Shown: positions 46,402-54,323 of the stretch, piece by piece
Position numbering within the stretch: the stretch's first letter is position 1
Layout: every line of letters begins with the position of its first letter
Assembly (NCBI RefSeq): GCF_000979455.1
Contig: NZ_JJOY01000005.1
Span: 243,835 to 307,834, forward strand
From: Methanosarcina sp. 2.H.T.1A.6
Lineage (GTDB): Archaea; Halobacteriota; Methanosarcinia; Methanosarcinales; Methanosarcinaceae
Direction of reading: 5' to 3'
Length of the DNA: 64,000 nt
Position numbers and translations under genes: made by a program
Notes under the pieces: model-generated
Databases searched by the model: none
Told to the model about the DNA's origin: nothing
What the model saw: the letters and a program-made list of their open reading frames with translations, nothing else

Positions 46402-46828
46402 AGTATCACCTCTATTGGGAAACCGAATAAAGTGAAAAATTGAGTTTTTGTATCGGTTTCGCTTCTGTTTTTATTTTTTTTAATTTTTATTACATGTCTT
46501 GAATTTTTAGAACAAATCTTAAATTTTTATTATAGACTCTAACTTTTTATTATATACTCTAAATTTTTATTATACTCTTAAATTTTTACTATGGTCTTTA
46601 TTACCTTTTTTGATTCACTTATTACCCCTGTTCATTGTTTACTGTTCATTATTTTCTGCTCATTTTTAGTATGTGAGTTCTTCATTATCTATATTGCTTT
46701 TCATTCCGGACACTTTTTCTGTAATGGTTAGGGTTTTGCAGTTTCACATTCGCAGCCGAAAACTCGTCACTAAATAGTTCTCACAAAATTTTTTTATCAG
46801 GGAGAACAATCTAGTTTGGGGATAGTTT
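46402..46828. other. AT-rich intergenic region with tandem repeats
   Basis: No gene. The main feature is the set of AT-rich repeats at 46488-46600. The remainder is T-rich. Confidence 0.55.
46488..46600. repeat. AT-rich tandem repeat of about 19-20 bp
   Basis: About six imperfect copies of a unit like AAATTTTTATTATANACTCT. The last four (from 46530) are most alike. Confidence 0.8.
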
Positions 46829-47308
46829 ATGGAAAAGAGCCTTAAAACAGATGATGAAGAAGACTTTTCTCAAAAATATATAACTGATGAGGAACGCAGA
46901 CAGCTGTTATCAGCTCTCCATTCCCGTCTCTTCTGGGTCGGGCAGCATATTCCGGATTATGTAGAATTTGAAGGAGAAAAATACCCGCTTCATAACTATG
47001 TATGGGAACTGATTCAGAAAGAAAACCTCACAGCAAGCGAAAAAACCGGAATAGATAAATGTATCGAGATTATTTCGGCAAAAGAACAAAAGGATGAAAA
47101 GGAGCTCGAAGAGAAACCCCTTACACAGGAACAGGCCAAGTCTCTCTATCACGAAACTGCAGGCTTATTGCGTGCGATAATGGATCTTAAAGAAATTGAG
47201 AGTGGGGCTCTTAAAGAGAGTTCAAAACGCTTCCAGGAGCAATTTGTCAACCAGAGAGTTAAGGATGCCAGGCTCTGGCTTGAATTCATAAAGAATGTAT
47301 CAAAGTAA
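46829..47308 (+). CDS. Hypothetical protein, paralogue of 50127-50600 (DUF5788-like)
   Basis: 159 residues, highly charged and mostly helical. The aligned core is ERRQLLSALHSRLFWVGQHIPDYVEFEGEKYPLHNYVWEL, then QEQAKSLYHETAGLLRAIMDLKE. It shares this pattern with the protein at 50127-50600 (RNKLLWSLRSDFAWAGKKIPESVEIEGEEYRLRDMIREL; EAEALYEEAAGLLRAAMELKD). It resembles the Methanosarcina DUF5788 family, of unknown role. It is upstream of pyrB on the same strand, separated by about 100 bases with a new TATA box, so it is probably transcribed on its own. Confidence 0.75.
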   Translation: MEKSLKTDDEEDFSQKYITDEERRQLLSALHSRLFWVGQHIPDYVEFEGEKYPLHNYVWELIQKENLTASEKTGIDKCIEIISAKEQKDEKELEEKPLTQEQAKSLYHETAGLLRAIMDLKEIESGALKESSKRFQEQFVNQRVKDARLWLEFIKNVSK

Positions 47309-47412
47309 AATGGCATAACCGATGTGCCAGGTGATGCTTAATTGTTGCAGTGCTAACCTGAAAAATTTTCGGAGCAAAGGTTATATCTCTGGGAATCATT
47401 TATGAAAACTCG

Positions 47413-48339
47413 ATGCCATTTAAGAACCGACACGTCATCTCAATGAAAGATTTTTCGCGGGAAGAAATCGACTATGTTCTGGATGCCGCCGAAAAACTTG
47501 AACCTGTTGCCAGGGGCGAGGAAAGGTCTCGGCTGCTGGATGGAAAAATTGTTTCTCTTCTTTTTTTTGAACCAAGCACAAGAACAAGGCTCTCTTTTGA
47601 GGTTGCTACCCGGAGGCTTGGAGGACAGGTCCTGAACCTGGGCTCAGTTGAGGCAAGCTCTGTCATGAAAGGGGAAAACCTTGCCGATACTATCCGCGTA
47701 ATCAGTAAGTATGCTGATCTTATCGTGCTGCGTCATCCCCTTGACGGATCGGCACAGATGGCTGCGGAGTTCGCGACTGTCCCTGTGATCAACGGAGGGG
47801 ATGGTTCTGTTCATCACCCTACCCAGACTTTTCTTGACCTCTACACAATCCGCAGGGAAAGCCATCTTGAAGGCCTGAAAATCGCCATGGCAGGAGACCT
47901 TAAATACGGGAGGACCGTCCATTCCCTCTGCCATGCCCTGTCTCTTTATGGGGCCGAAATGACCTTTGTTTCACCTCCGGAACTCCGGATGCCTCCTGAA
48001 ATTGTCCGGAGTCTTCGGAAGCAAAAGATCCGTGTAAAGGAAACCGATTCTCTTGAGGATATAATAGGGGATGTTGATGTCCTGTATATGACAAGAGTTC
48101 AACGGGAGCGTTTTCCTGATCCTGATGAATATGAAAAGGTTAAAAACAGTCTGAGGGTTACAGGCGATCTTTTAAAAGCTGCAGACCCTGACCTTAAGAT
48201 CCTTCATCCTCTCCCGAGGGTCAATGAGATCTCTCCTGAGGTGGATGAAACCCCCCATGCACGCTATTTCGAGCAGGCTTTCTATGGAGTTCCGGTCCGC
48301 ATGGCACTGCTTGCTCTTGCAATGGGGGTGATTGAGTGA
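47413..48339 (+). CDS. pyrB: Aspartate carbamoyltransferase catalytic subunit
   Basis: 308-residue catalytic subunit making carbamoyl-aspartate, the first committed step of pyrimidine synthesis. The carbamoyl-phosphate motif LLFFEPSTRTRLSFE is at about residues 49-63, with VLRHPLDGSAQMAAEF, INGGDGSVHHPTQTFLDLYTI, and DVLYMTRVQRERF. No ribosome binding site precedes ATG 47413, but a TATA box (TTATAT, 47381-47386) is about 27-32 bases upstream, so the transcript is probably leaderless. pyrI follows with a 4-base overlap. Confidence 0.97.
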   Translation: MPFKNRHVISMKDFSREEIDYVLDAAEKLEPVARGEERSRLLDGKIVSLLFFEPSTRTRLSFEVATRRLGGQVLNLGSVEASSVMKGENLADTIRVISKYADLIVLRHPLDGSAQMAAEFATVPVINGGDGSVHHPTQTFLDLYTIRRESHLEGLKIAMAGDLKYGRTVHSLCHALSLYGAEMTFVSPPELRMPPEIVRSLRKQKIRVKETDSLEDIIGDVDVLYMTRVQRERFPDPDEYEKVKNSLRVTGDLLKAADPDLKILHPLPRVNEISPEVDETPHARYFEQAFYGVPVRMALLALAMGVIE

Positions 48340-48806
48340 ATGAGAAAAGGGACCTGAAGATTCAGGCAATCGAAAACGGGACTGTGATCGACCACGTAAA
48401 GGCTGGACAGGCTCTAAACGTTCTGCGCATCCTGGGAATTTCCAGTGCTTTTCGAGAAACTATCAGTTTTGTGATGAACGCTCCCGGGGCGCGAGGCAAA
48501 AAAGACGTTGTTAAGATCGAGGGCAAGGAACTCAGTGTTGAGGAACTTAACAGAATTGCCCTTATCTCTCCTAAGGCTACAATTAATATCATAAGGGATT
48601 TTGAAGTGGTTCAGAAAAATGATGTCGTGCTTCCGTCTTATGTGGAAGGCGTTGTCCGCTGTACGAATTCAAAGTGCATCTCTAACAGCAGCGAACCCAT
48701 AAAATCCAAATTTTCAGTACTGCAGTCCGAAGAAGAAGGGGTTTCCCTTCACTGCCTGTACTGTGAACATGTAATCTCCGAAGAGATTGCGGAAAACCTG
48801 CTTTGA
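48336..48806 (+). CDS. pyrI: Aspartate carbamoyltransferase regulatory subunit
   Basis: 156-residue regulatory subunit that gives the holoenzyme allosteric control by nucleotides. The N-terminal allosteric part has AIENGTVIDHVKAGQALNVLRILGI. The C-terminal zinc domain has CTNSKCIS and CLYCEHVI, giving the four zinc cysteines that contact PyrB. Start is GTG 48336, overlapping the pyrB stop in GTGA, which implies coupled translation. Two strong hairpins follow the stop at 48833-48917. Confidence 0.96.
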   Translation: MNEKRDLKIQAIENGTVIDHVKAGQALNVLRILGISSAFRETISFVMNAPGARGKKDVVKIEGKELSVEELNRIALISPKATINIIRDFEVVQKNDVVLPSYVEGVVRCTNSKCISNSSEPIKSKFSVLQSEEEGVSLHCLYCEHVISEEIAENLL

Positions 48807-48832
48807 TTCTTTACAAAAGTTGCGAAAAGAAG

Positions 48833-48917
48833 AAGTGCTGAACATCAGGAAAGCCATATTTTTCAGCACTTTTCAGCAAAAGGAATTCCTCGGCAGTGCG
48901 GTACTCCTGCCGAGGAA
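48833..48917 (+). other. Two strong hairpins downstream of pyrI
   Basis: AAGTGCTGAA (48833-48842) pairs perfectly with TTCAGCACTT (48862-48871). TTCCTCGGCAG (48886-48896) pairs perfectly with CTGCCGAGGAA (48907-48917). No T-run follows either, so they may stabilise the pyrBI 3' end or form part of a small RNA rather than an intrinsic terminator. Confidence 0.6.
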
Positions 48918-48970
48918 CCTGGATCTCTTTTATCTTGAAATTCCCACAGGTTTGTCCATCGGGGTAAAAA

Positions 48971-49492
48971 TTATAAGTGGTTGAATGAATTTTTAGCTCG
49001 GTTGATACTGGTTTTTAATTCTAACTGCCCATTGTTGTAGGCATCAAGCTTCTGATACAGATCTTCTCCGGGTGGAATTGAGCATTTTCCTATCTCTGTG
49101 CGCTTCTGCCATGCGTCACTGCTTGCCTTTACACCATTGCCCACTGGACCAAAGTACGGGATTGCACCCATCCATTGGTCTGCGTCTTCGATTGTATTGG
49201 TTATTTTGCATGAAGGACATTTAGCAGCTACATTCAGTTTAGCAGCAACAAGTGCATCGAACATTGTGTAAGTCTTGTCCCCTTTTACAGGCTTCTGCAT
49301 TATTTCTATTGCTGCAGTTTTACTGTATGTGATCCCTCCAATTGTGATCTCTTCCATAGGCCATGCTTCCGCATGATTTTTCCAGTAACCGGGGCTTCTA
49401 CATTCGTTAGTTCCGCAGTCACAGGCTGCTGCAACCCCACTCAATGCTATCAGGCAAGCTGTAATTACTAAGATTTTAGTCAAATGCCTCAA
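48971..49492 (-). CDS. Secreted cysteine-rich protein with CRSPGYWKNH motif
   Basis: A signal peptide (LTKILVITACLIALSGVAAAC) precedes a mature part starting CDCGTNECRSPGYWKNHAEAWPM, close to a GYWKNHPEAWP motif seen in secreted proteins of several phyla. A CPSC pair comes later, and the C-terminus ELKTSINRAKNSFNHL is helical. The gene may start at TTG 49492 (173 residues): GGGAGTGA lies five bases upstream. A GTG at 49501 is in frame but falls inside that site. Cysteines next to the signal cleavage site could be lipid-linked or disulfide-bonded. No enzyme function is evident. Confidence 0.72.
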   Translation of the reverse strand: MRHLTKILVITACLIALSGVAAACDCGTNECRSPGYWKNHAEAWPMEEITIGGITYSKTAAIEIMQKPVKGDKTYTMFDALVAAKLNVAAKCPSCKITNTIEDADQWMGAIPYFGPVGNGVKASSDAWQKRTEIGKCSIPPGEDLYQKLDAYNNGQLELKTSINRAKNSFNHL

Positions 49493-49501
49493 GTTTTTCA
49501 C

Positions 49502-50126
49502 TCCCGTCTATATTTATGGGGAACAATGATCTTTTATAATCAGAAAAGGAAATATTATATTCAATATTTCTACCTCTTCCCCTGGATCCTTATCTGACTA
49601 CTAGTTAGTCTAAATTCCCCCAATATATAATAATTCTCTTAAATATTTAACACTTTTCTGTGTCAAATTAATACGTCTGTTTTAGATGGAATAATCTAAT
49701 TAATTATATGGCTGCTATGAAATGTATCATTTTTTCTTCTTTTTAAAGGCAGATTGCAGCCGTTTTTTAAAACAAAAAAGGGGAATAGATAATAACTGGA
49801 CAATAAACTCTTTAATCTATTTTATAAATATGTGTAAAAAATCAATGATGATAAACGAAAATTAACTAAAAAAATGACTTCAGTAAGATTCAAGTGCAGT
49901 ATATGTGGGCTTGAAAAATTGGCTTGAAAATGCGACAAATCTGAAGTCTTCAGGTATTTTATCCGGGTTAGATAAGTCTTTTTCCAGACACCGGTTTAGT
50001 AGGTTTGTACAGTTCACTCTTACACTTTCGCCATAGATTAAAATGGTTCTCCGGGCAGGAATGGAAAAGAATAAGAGACCGGGCGGAGAAATCATAAGAG
50101 TATATTTGGATTTGAGGAATAAATTT
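49502..50126. other. AT-rich intergenic region
   Basis: No supportable gene. Several TATA-like strings occur (for example near 49625-49632 and 49820-49830). The gene at 50127 has GAGG at 50114-50117. Confidence 0.55.
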
Positions 50127-50600
50127 ATGCCGAAAGATGAGAAAAACACAAACAAAACAGAAAAAGAATACCTTGGAAATCAGGAGCGTAACAAACTTCT
50201 CTGGAGCCTCAGGAGTGATTTTGCCTGGGCCGGGAAGAAAATCCCTGAAAGCGTGGAGATTGAGGGTGAGGAGTACAGGCTGCGGGACATGATCCGGGAA
50301 CTGGGAGAAAAAGAACTCCTCAATCCGGATGAAGCTGCCAAAATCAGGGCTCTTATCCCGAAACTGAAGGAAAAGGCAAAAGTAGATGAAGAATTGCTCG
50401 AAACCGAGGAACTTACAAAGGCAGAGGCAGAAGCGCTTTATGAAGAGGCAGCCGGGCTTTTGCGGGCGGCAATGGAGCTGAAGGACAAGCTTGAGGGGAA
50501 AGGCGGGGAAAAAGGCGTCGATGAATTTAAGAGGATGCTTAATACCCAGAAGGTAGTGGATGAAAAGGGCTTTCAACAACTCTTAAAAAGCCTGAAATAA
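50127..50600 (+). CDS. Hypothetical protein, paralogue of 46829-47308 (DUF5788-like)
   Basis: 157 residues from ATG 50127, chosen because GAGG (50114-50117) is 9 bases upstream; an ATG at 50043 in frame is preceded by nothing useful. Nearly all helical and charged, with the same core as the protein at 46829-47308 (see there) and a longer Gly/Lys linker (KLEGKGGEKGVDEFKR). The two paralogues flank pyrBI and the secreted protein, so a duplication or insertion history is likely. Function unknown. Confidence 0.78.
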   Translation: MPKDEKNTNKTEKEYLGNQERNKLLWSLRSDFAWAGKKIPESVEIEGEEYRLRDMIRELGEKELLNPDEAAKIRALIPKLKEKAKVDEELLETEELTKAEAEALYEEAAGLLRAAMELKDKLEGKGGEKGVDEFKRMLNTQKVVDEKGFQQLLKSLK

Positions 50601-50680
50601 TGAGTTTGTTTATATGTTCCAGGCAATTAGTTTCCAGGGAATCACAATTTCAGAATAATTCCTCTTTTTCCTCTCTTTTC

Positions 50681-51424
50681 TTATTCCTTCTCGTTTCTGA
50701 GGATCGCTATAATTTCTTCCGGTTCTGCAGTATAGAACCAGAGTTCCAGGTTTGAGCGTGTAGTTATTTTAAGGGTCTGTTGATAAGGCGTTAAGAGCTC
50801 AAAGACGTAATAAGTCACAATGAGATATGTTACTACAAAAAACTGTGAAAGAAATATGCAGAGTTTTGCGGAGGCTGGGGCTGTTTCTCTCATCTGCAAA
50901 TCCCTGGTTATCTCTTCTACTTCCTGAAGCAGCCTGATTGGAAGAACAGCAAGGAAAAGTACGCGAATTGGCCAGCGAAAGGAATGGTTTTTGTTTTTTG
51001 ATACCGATATCTGTACGATATCTTCTTTTCGTAACACCAGAGACTTGAATAGGTGCCTGCGAATAATTAACTTTTCAGGAGTCAGCAACACAGTATTATG
51101 ATTATAAAGAATTAAGGTCAAAAGAACCAGATACAGGATAAAAAAGGAAAAAATCTTGAAAATAGAGTTTCCAGAAATATATATTGCAGATATTATAATA
51201 ATTATTAACTCTAAAATAGCAATTTCTACAATTCCGTTATCTTTAGACGGGCTGACCTGCGCCTTCAGGACTTTACCTTCCAGACTTGTGGAAGGAGGTA
51301 CTAGCTGGCTCATATTTTCCAATTTAAAGCCAGGGAAGTTTTCTTCATGCTTTTCTCTCTGGAGGGAATCTTTCATCGGACACCAGCCCATCAGTTTCCT
51401 TATACTTTTTGTGAATACATCCAT
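50681..51424 (-). CDS. DUF1673-like membrane protein
   Basis: 247 residues. The start MDVFTKSIRKLMGWCPM resembles the opening of Methanosarcina DUF1673 proteins. Two to three hydrophobic segments follow (about 67-108), then a PH-like beta region (NTVLLTPEKLIIRRHLFKSLVLRKEDIVQISV) and another membrane pair (about 155-200, including IFLSQFFVVTYLIVTYYVF). The end LKITTRSNLELWFYTAEPEEIIAIL is also typical of bacterial-type PH domains. Function unknown; 33 bases downstream of the regulator gene, so they may be co-transcribed. Confidence 0.72.
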   Translation of the reverse strand: MDVFTKSIRKLMGWCPMKDSLQREKHEENFPGFKLENMSQLVPPSTSLEGKVLKAQVSPSKDNGIVEIAILELIIIIISAIYISGNSIFKIFSFFILYLVLLTLILYNHNTVLLTPEKLIIRRHLFKSLVLRKEDIVQISVSKNKNHSFRWPIRVLFLAVLPIRLLQEVEEITRDLQMRETAPASAKLCIFLSQFFVVTYLIVTYYVFELLTPYQQTLKITTRSNLELWFYTAEPEEIIAILRNEKE

Positions 51425-51457
51425 CGTCTATCTTTCCCCCATTTAGTTTGCCTTAAG

Positions 51458-51913
51458 TCAGGCCTGTTCCACCAATTCTTTCAATTTTCCAAACAATTCA
51501 TCTGCAATCTTTGTGGGGTCTTCCGTACTCTGAAGTTTAAGCTGCATTTCTTCTGCAAAGTCCCAAAGGAGTTCGATACATTCCCTGTACCGGTCGCAGG
51601 ACCCGCATTCTCCTTCATGTTCATACCAAACCTGTATTCCGTGTTTCGCCGAGACAAAGATTATTGCGTTGGCTTTGAAAGGAATTGATCTTCCGAAGAG
51701 GATTCCTTTCTTTGAGTCCAGTTTCTCTACTTCTATCCTGTTTGCCCCGGCCATCTCAAGCAGAGTTTCTTCAATGCGTTTATCCATACTGAGGAGGGCT
51801 CTTGAGATCGCTTGCCTTGAGACCCCGAAACGCTTTGCTATATTGATGTTTGGGAGCCCGTTTCGGCGTAGAACCCAGAATTCAAACTGTTTTTCACCTG
51901 CCGGAAGGAACAT
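51458..51913 (-). CDS. HTH transcriptional regulator with cysteine cluster
   Basis: 151 residues. The N-terminal helix-turn-helix (EFWVLRRNGLPNINIAKRFGVSRQAISRALLSMDKRI, about 11-47) resembles Tfx/sigma-like DNA-binding domains. The middle domain (KKGILFGRSIPFKANAIIFVSAKHGIQVWYEHEG) ends in CGSCDRYREC, three cysteines that could bind metal or sense redox state. The C-terminus is helical. Its target is unknown, though the DUF1673-like gene 33 bases downstream is the obvious candidate. Start ATG 51913. Confidence 0.8.
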   Translation of the reverse strand: MFLPAGEKQFEFWVLRRNGLPNINIAKRFGVSRQAISRALLSMDKRIEETLLEMAGANRIEVEKLDSKKGILFGRSIPFKANAIIFVSAKHGIQVWYEHEGECGSCDRYRECIELLWDFAEEMQLKLQSTEDPTKIADELFGKLKELVEQA

Positions 51914-52169
51914 ATGTAAACATCTTGATGTTGACTATTTATAGCTTCCTATCTTCTTAACTTTTTAGAGTTCCTGTTATGAATATTTTTACCAGATTGT
52001 GGGAATCCCAAAGTTTTCTCAAGAATAGTTTGATGATCTGGCCGGAAAATCTATATGGAATAAGGTAAAAATTTGTTTCCAATCATGAATATTTTTTGAA
52101 TCGTATAATAATTAAATTAGGTTTCACGCTAATCTAAGTTAGAAGTTGAAGATGGAATGAGGGCTTGAT

Positions 52170-52556
52170 ATGCAGAAGGAGGATTATTCTGAACAAAGTT
52201 TAGAAGTTTTGTTTATTTCGGAAAATTCCCGGAAACTAATGCAGGCTCTCTCCAATGCAAATTCAATAAAAATCCTGAAGCTTCTGGAAACCCGGGATCT
52301 GTCAGCAGGCGAACTTGCAGAAAAGCTCGGTTTGGGCTTAAGCACTCTCAAATATAATCTCGACTCCCTTATCGCTGTAGGTATGATACGGGTTTCAGAG
52401 GTAAAATGGAGCCAGAGGGGCAGAAAAATAAAGATCTATGAGCCTGTTGAAAAAATTATAGTCCTTGTCCCCGGCAGCAGGGATGCCAGCAGGGGTTCAG
52501 TCCTTGAGCTGCTCCTTCGGTGTAAGGAGGAAGATTTCTGCTTTGGCAGGGACTGA
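52170..52556 (+). CDS. Winged-helix (ArsR-like) transcriptional regulator
   Basis: 128 residues. The core ALSNANSIKILKLLETRDLSAGELAEKLGLGLSTLKYNLDSLIAVGMIRV is a winged helix of the ArsR/HTH_20 type, and the wing follows in SQRGRKIKIYEPVEKIIVLVPG. Two cysteines near the C-terminus (CKEEDFCFGRD) may form a metal or redox site. It is followed after about 50 bases by the lipoprotein gene at 52607, probably its partner. GATATG start at 52170. Confidence 0.82.
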   Translation: MQKEDYSEQSLEVLFISENSRKLMQALSNANSIKILKLLETRDLSAGELAEKLGLGLSTLKYNLDSLIAVGMIRVSEVKWSQRGRKIKIYEPVEKIIVLVPGSRDASRGSVLELLLRCKEEDFCFGRD

Positions 52557-52606
52557 TTTCTCTTTAAATCCCTATGAGGTGTGAGGGTTGGCCGGGAAGG
52601 GTAAAC

Positions 52607-53653
52607 ATGAAACTAAATAAAAGAGTTCCTTTGATAAGTTCAGTTTTTCTCTTTTTGATTCTTTGCTCAGGGTGTCTTGATGTTAAAAACTCGGAAACTC
52701 AGGCAGAAGAATTGGATTTTACGCTCGTACCCGATAGAACCCGGGTTACTGAAGGAGAACCCTTTAACATCGAGCTTGTCCTGACAAATACGGGGAATAC
52801 AAACGTAAACGTGTGGAAGCTGACGGAGCAGATCAGTTATGACATTATTTTTGTGGATTCAAACGGCTCTTCCGTACCTTATGAATGCGGGGTGCTTGAA
52901 AGGCTCCCATTGACTAACGAAGACCTTGTGGAACTTCAGCCGGGAGAGTCCCTGAAGATAAACCAGGATTCAAACTGCTGGACTTTTCCCGCGGGAGAAT
53001 ATACTCTTTTTGCAGAGTATCACACTTCTGGAGGGGAAGATATCACAAAACCCTACTGGATAGGGCAGATCAGCTCGAATAATGTCAGTATTTTCGCGGA
53101 AGCCGAAAATAAATTCTCTCTTTCAAAATCTGATGCTTCTACAAGGAACAGACCGCTTGAAGAATCCAGCGTGTCAGATGTGCCTATGACAATTTCAGTT
53201 AGCTCTGAGGCCGTCTATTTGAGCCCTTATGATCTGGCTAAAGAATCCAACTTAATCCTCACCGGTTCGGTAAAAGAAATCCTGCCTGAAAGGTGGAACA
53301 CTCCTGACGGAAAGTTCCCTGAGAAAAGTTTTGAGGACCTGGACTGGGAAGATGTAATTTACAGGGTTGTTGTCTTTTCTGTAGATCGCTATCTTAAAAA
53401 TTCCCTTCCCTCTGAAGAAGTTGTTGTTCTAGTTCTGGGGGGCATGGTTGGAAACCTTTCCCCGGATGTGGAAGATGAACCTTCATTTGAACCCGGGGAA
53501 GGTGTTTTGCTTTTCCTTGTGGAGGATACGTATCCGGCTACCAAAGATCTGGAACCGGGGCATTTTGTGGTCTGCAGGGTTTTCCAGGGTAAATTTTCCC
53601 TTACTGAAGATGGGAAAGCTTCCAGTGAGGGTGAAACTATAGAGCTGGAATAA
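52607..53653 (+). CDS. Secreted lipoprotein, hypothetical
   Basis: 348 residues from ATG 52607 (MKLNKRVPLISSVFLFLILCSGC). The signal ends in LILCSGC, a lipobox-like site. The first mature domain is an immunoglobulin-like beta-sandwich of the kind proposed for proteinase inhibitors (VPDRTRVTEGEPFNIELVLTNTGNTNVNVW; CWTFPAGEYTLFAEYHTSG). The second half (YDLAKESNLILTGSVKEILPERW; VVFSVDRYLKNSLPSEEVVVLVLGG) resembles extracellular carrier or binding modules. Function unknown. An earlier in-frame ATG at 52574 would spoil the signal peptide. Probably co-transcribed with the ArsR-like regulator. Confidence 0.78.
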   Translation: MKLNKRVPLISSVFLFLILCSGCLDVKNSETQAEELDFTLVPDRTRVTEGEPFNIELVLTNTGNTNVNVWKLTEQISYDIIFVDSNGSSVPYECGVLERLPLTNEDLVELQPGESLKINQDSNCWTFPAGEYTLFAEYHTSGGEDITKPYWIGQISSNNVSIFAEAENKFSLSKSDASTRNRPLEESSVSDVPMTISVSSEAVYLSPYDLAKESNLILTGSVKEILPERWNTPDGKFPEKSFEDLDWEDVIYRVVVFSVDRYLKNSLPSEEVVVLVLGGMVGNLSPDVEDEPSFEPGEGVLLFLVEDTYPATKDLEPGHFVVCRVFQGKFSLTEDGKASSEGETIELE

Positions 53654-53676
53654 ATGTTGAAGCTGCTCAATGTAAG

Positions 53677-53760
53677 TAATTGAGATTCAGTAATTGAGAT
53701 TCAGTAATTGAGATTCAGTAATTGAGATTCAGTAATTGAGATTCAGTAATTGAGATTCAG
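53677..53760. repeat. 14-bp tandem repeat, six perfect copies
   Basis: TAATTGAGATTCAG is repeated six times without a mismatch, ending 24 bases before the start of the next gene. Confidence 0.97.
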
Positions 53761-53784
53761 TAACAGCAATCAGGTGAAATCTTT

Positions 53785-54201
53785 ATGAGAAGTTTTAGAC
53801 GAAGGTTAATGCTTGGAATTTCTCTTCTGGTATTGATATTCATGTTGTTGTTTATGGTCGTCCCCTATCTAATAGCCGGACCTCCTACTCCTCTTTTCTC
53901 TATCCGAAACCACGATGTCGGTGTTCATGAACTCAGGGTAGAGGTCTACGATTCGAAAAACAGTTCCATGCTTGATGAAACATATAAACTTTCAGCAGGA
54001 GAGGAAGTTTATCATCCCAAACCCTTCAGGTTCCGGGTTCCGGGGTTTGAAATCGTGGATTATACGTTCAAATTCACTCTTGACAACATGTCTACGGAAA
54101 TATACAGTACGAATGTTCAGCCCTGGAACACTGTTGAAGTAGAACTCTACGCCGATTATGCGGAAGGCCGGCCCCTTTCCATAGGGGAGATTACTGTTTG
54201 A
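53785..54201 (+). CDS. Hypothetical membrane-anchored protein
   Basis: 138 residues with a basic N-terminus (MRSFRRRL) and one hydrophobic helix (MLGISLLVLIFMLLFMVVPYLIA, about 9-31), followed by an extracellular beta-sandwich-like domain of about 100 residues (FSIRNHDVGVHELRVEVYDSKN; VDYTFKFTLDNMSTEIYS). It is similar in style to small pilin-like or chaperone-like surface proteins, but I recognise no family. GGTGAAA (53773-53779) lies 5 bases before ATG 53785. The six-copy repeat is immediately upstream. Confidence 0.75.
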   Translation: MRSFRRRLMLGISLLVLIFMLLFMVVPYLIAGPPTPLFSIRNHDVGVHELRVEVYDSKNSSMLDETYKLSAGEEVYHPKPFRFRVPGFEIVDYTFKFTLDNMSTEIYSTNVQPWNTVEVELYADYAEGRPLSIGEITV

Positions 54202-54323
54202 ATTGAGGGAGCGGAGCTTAAATCCATTCTCAAAAATGCCCCTGCCTGGCTGGGGTTCAAAAGAATTATCCAAAAAAAAGTATAAAATTAAAAATCGGGC
54301 TGAATGAGTTTAACTCAATCAGC

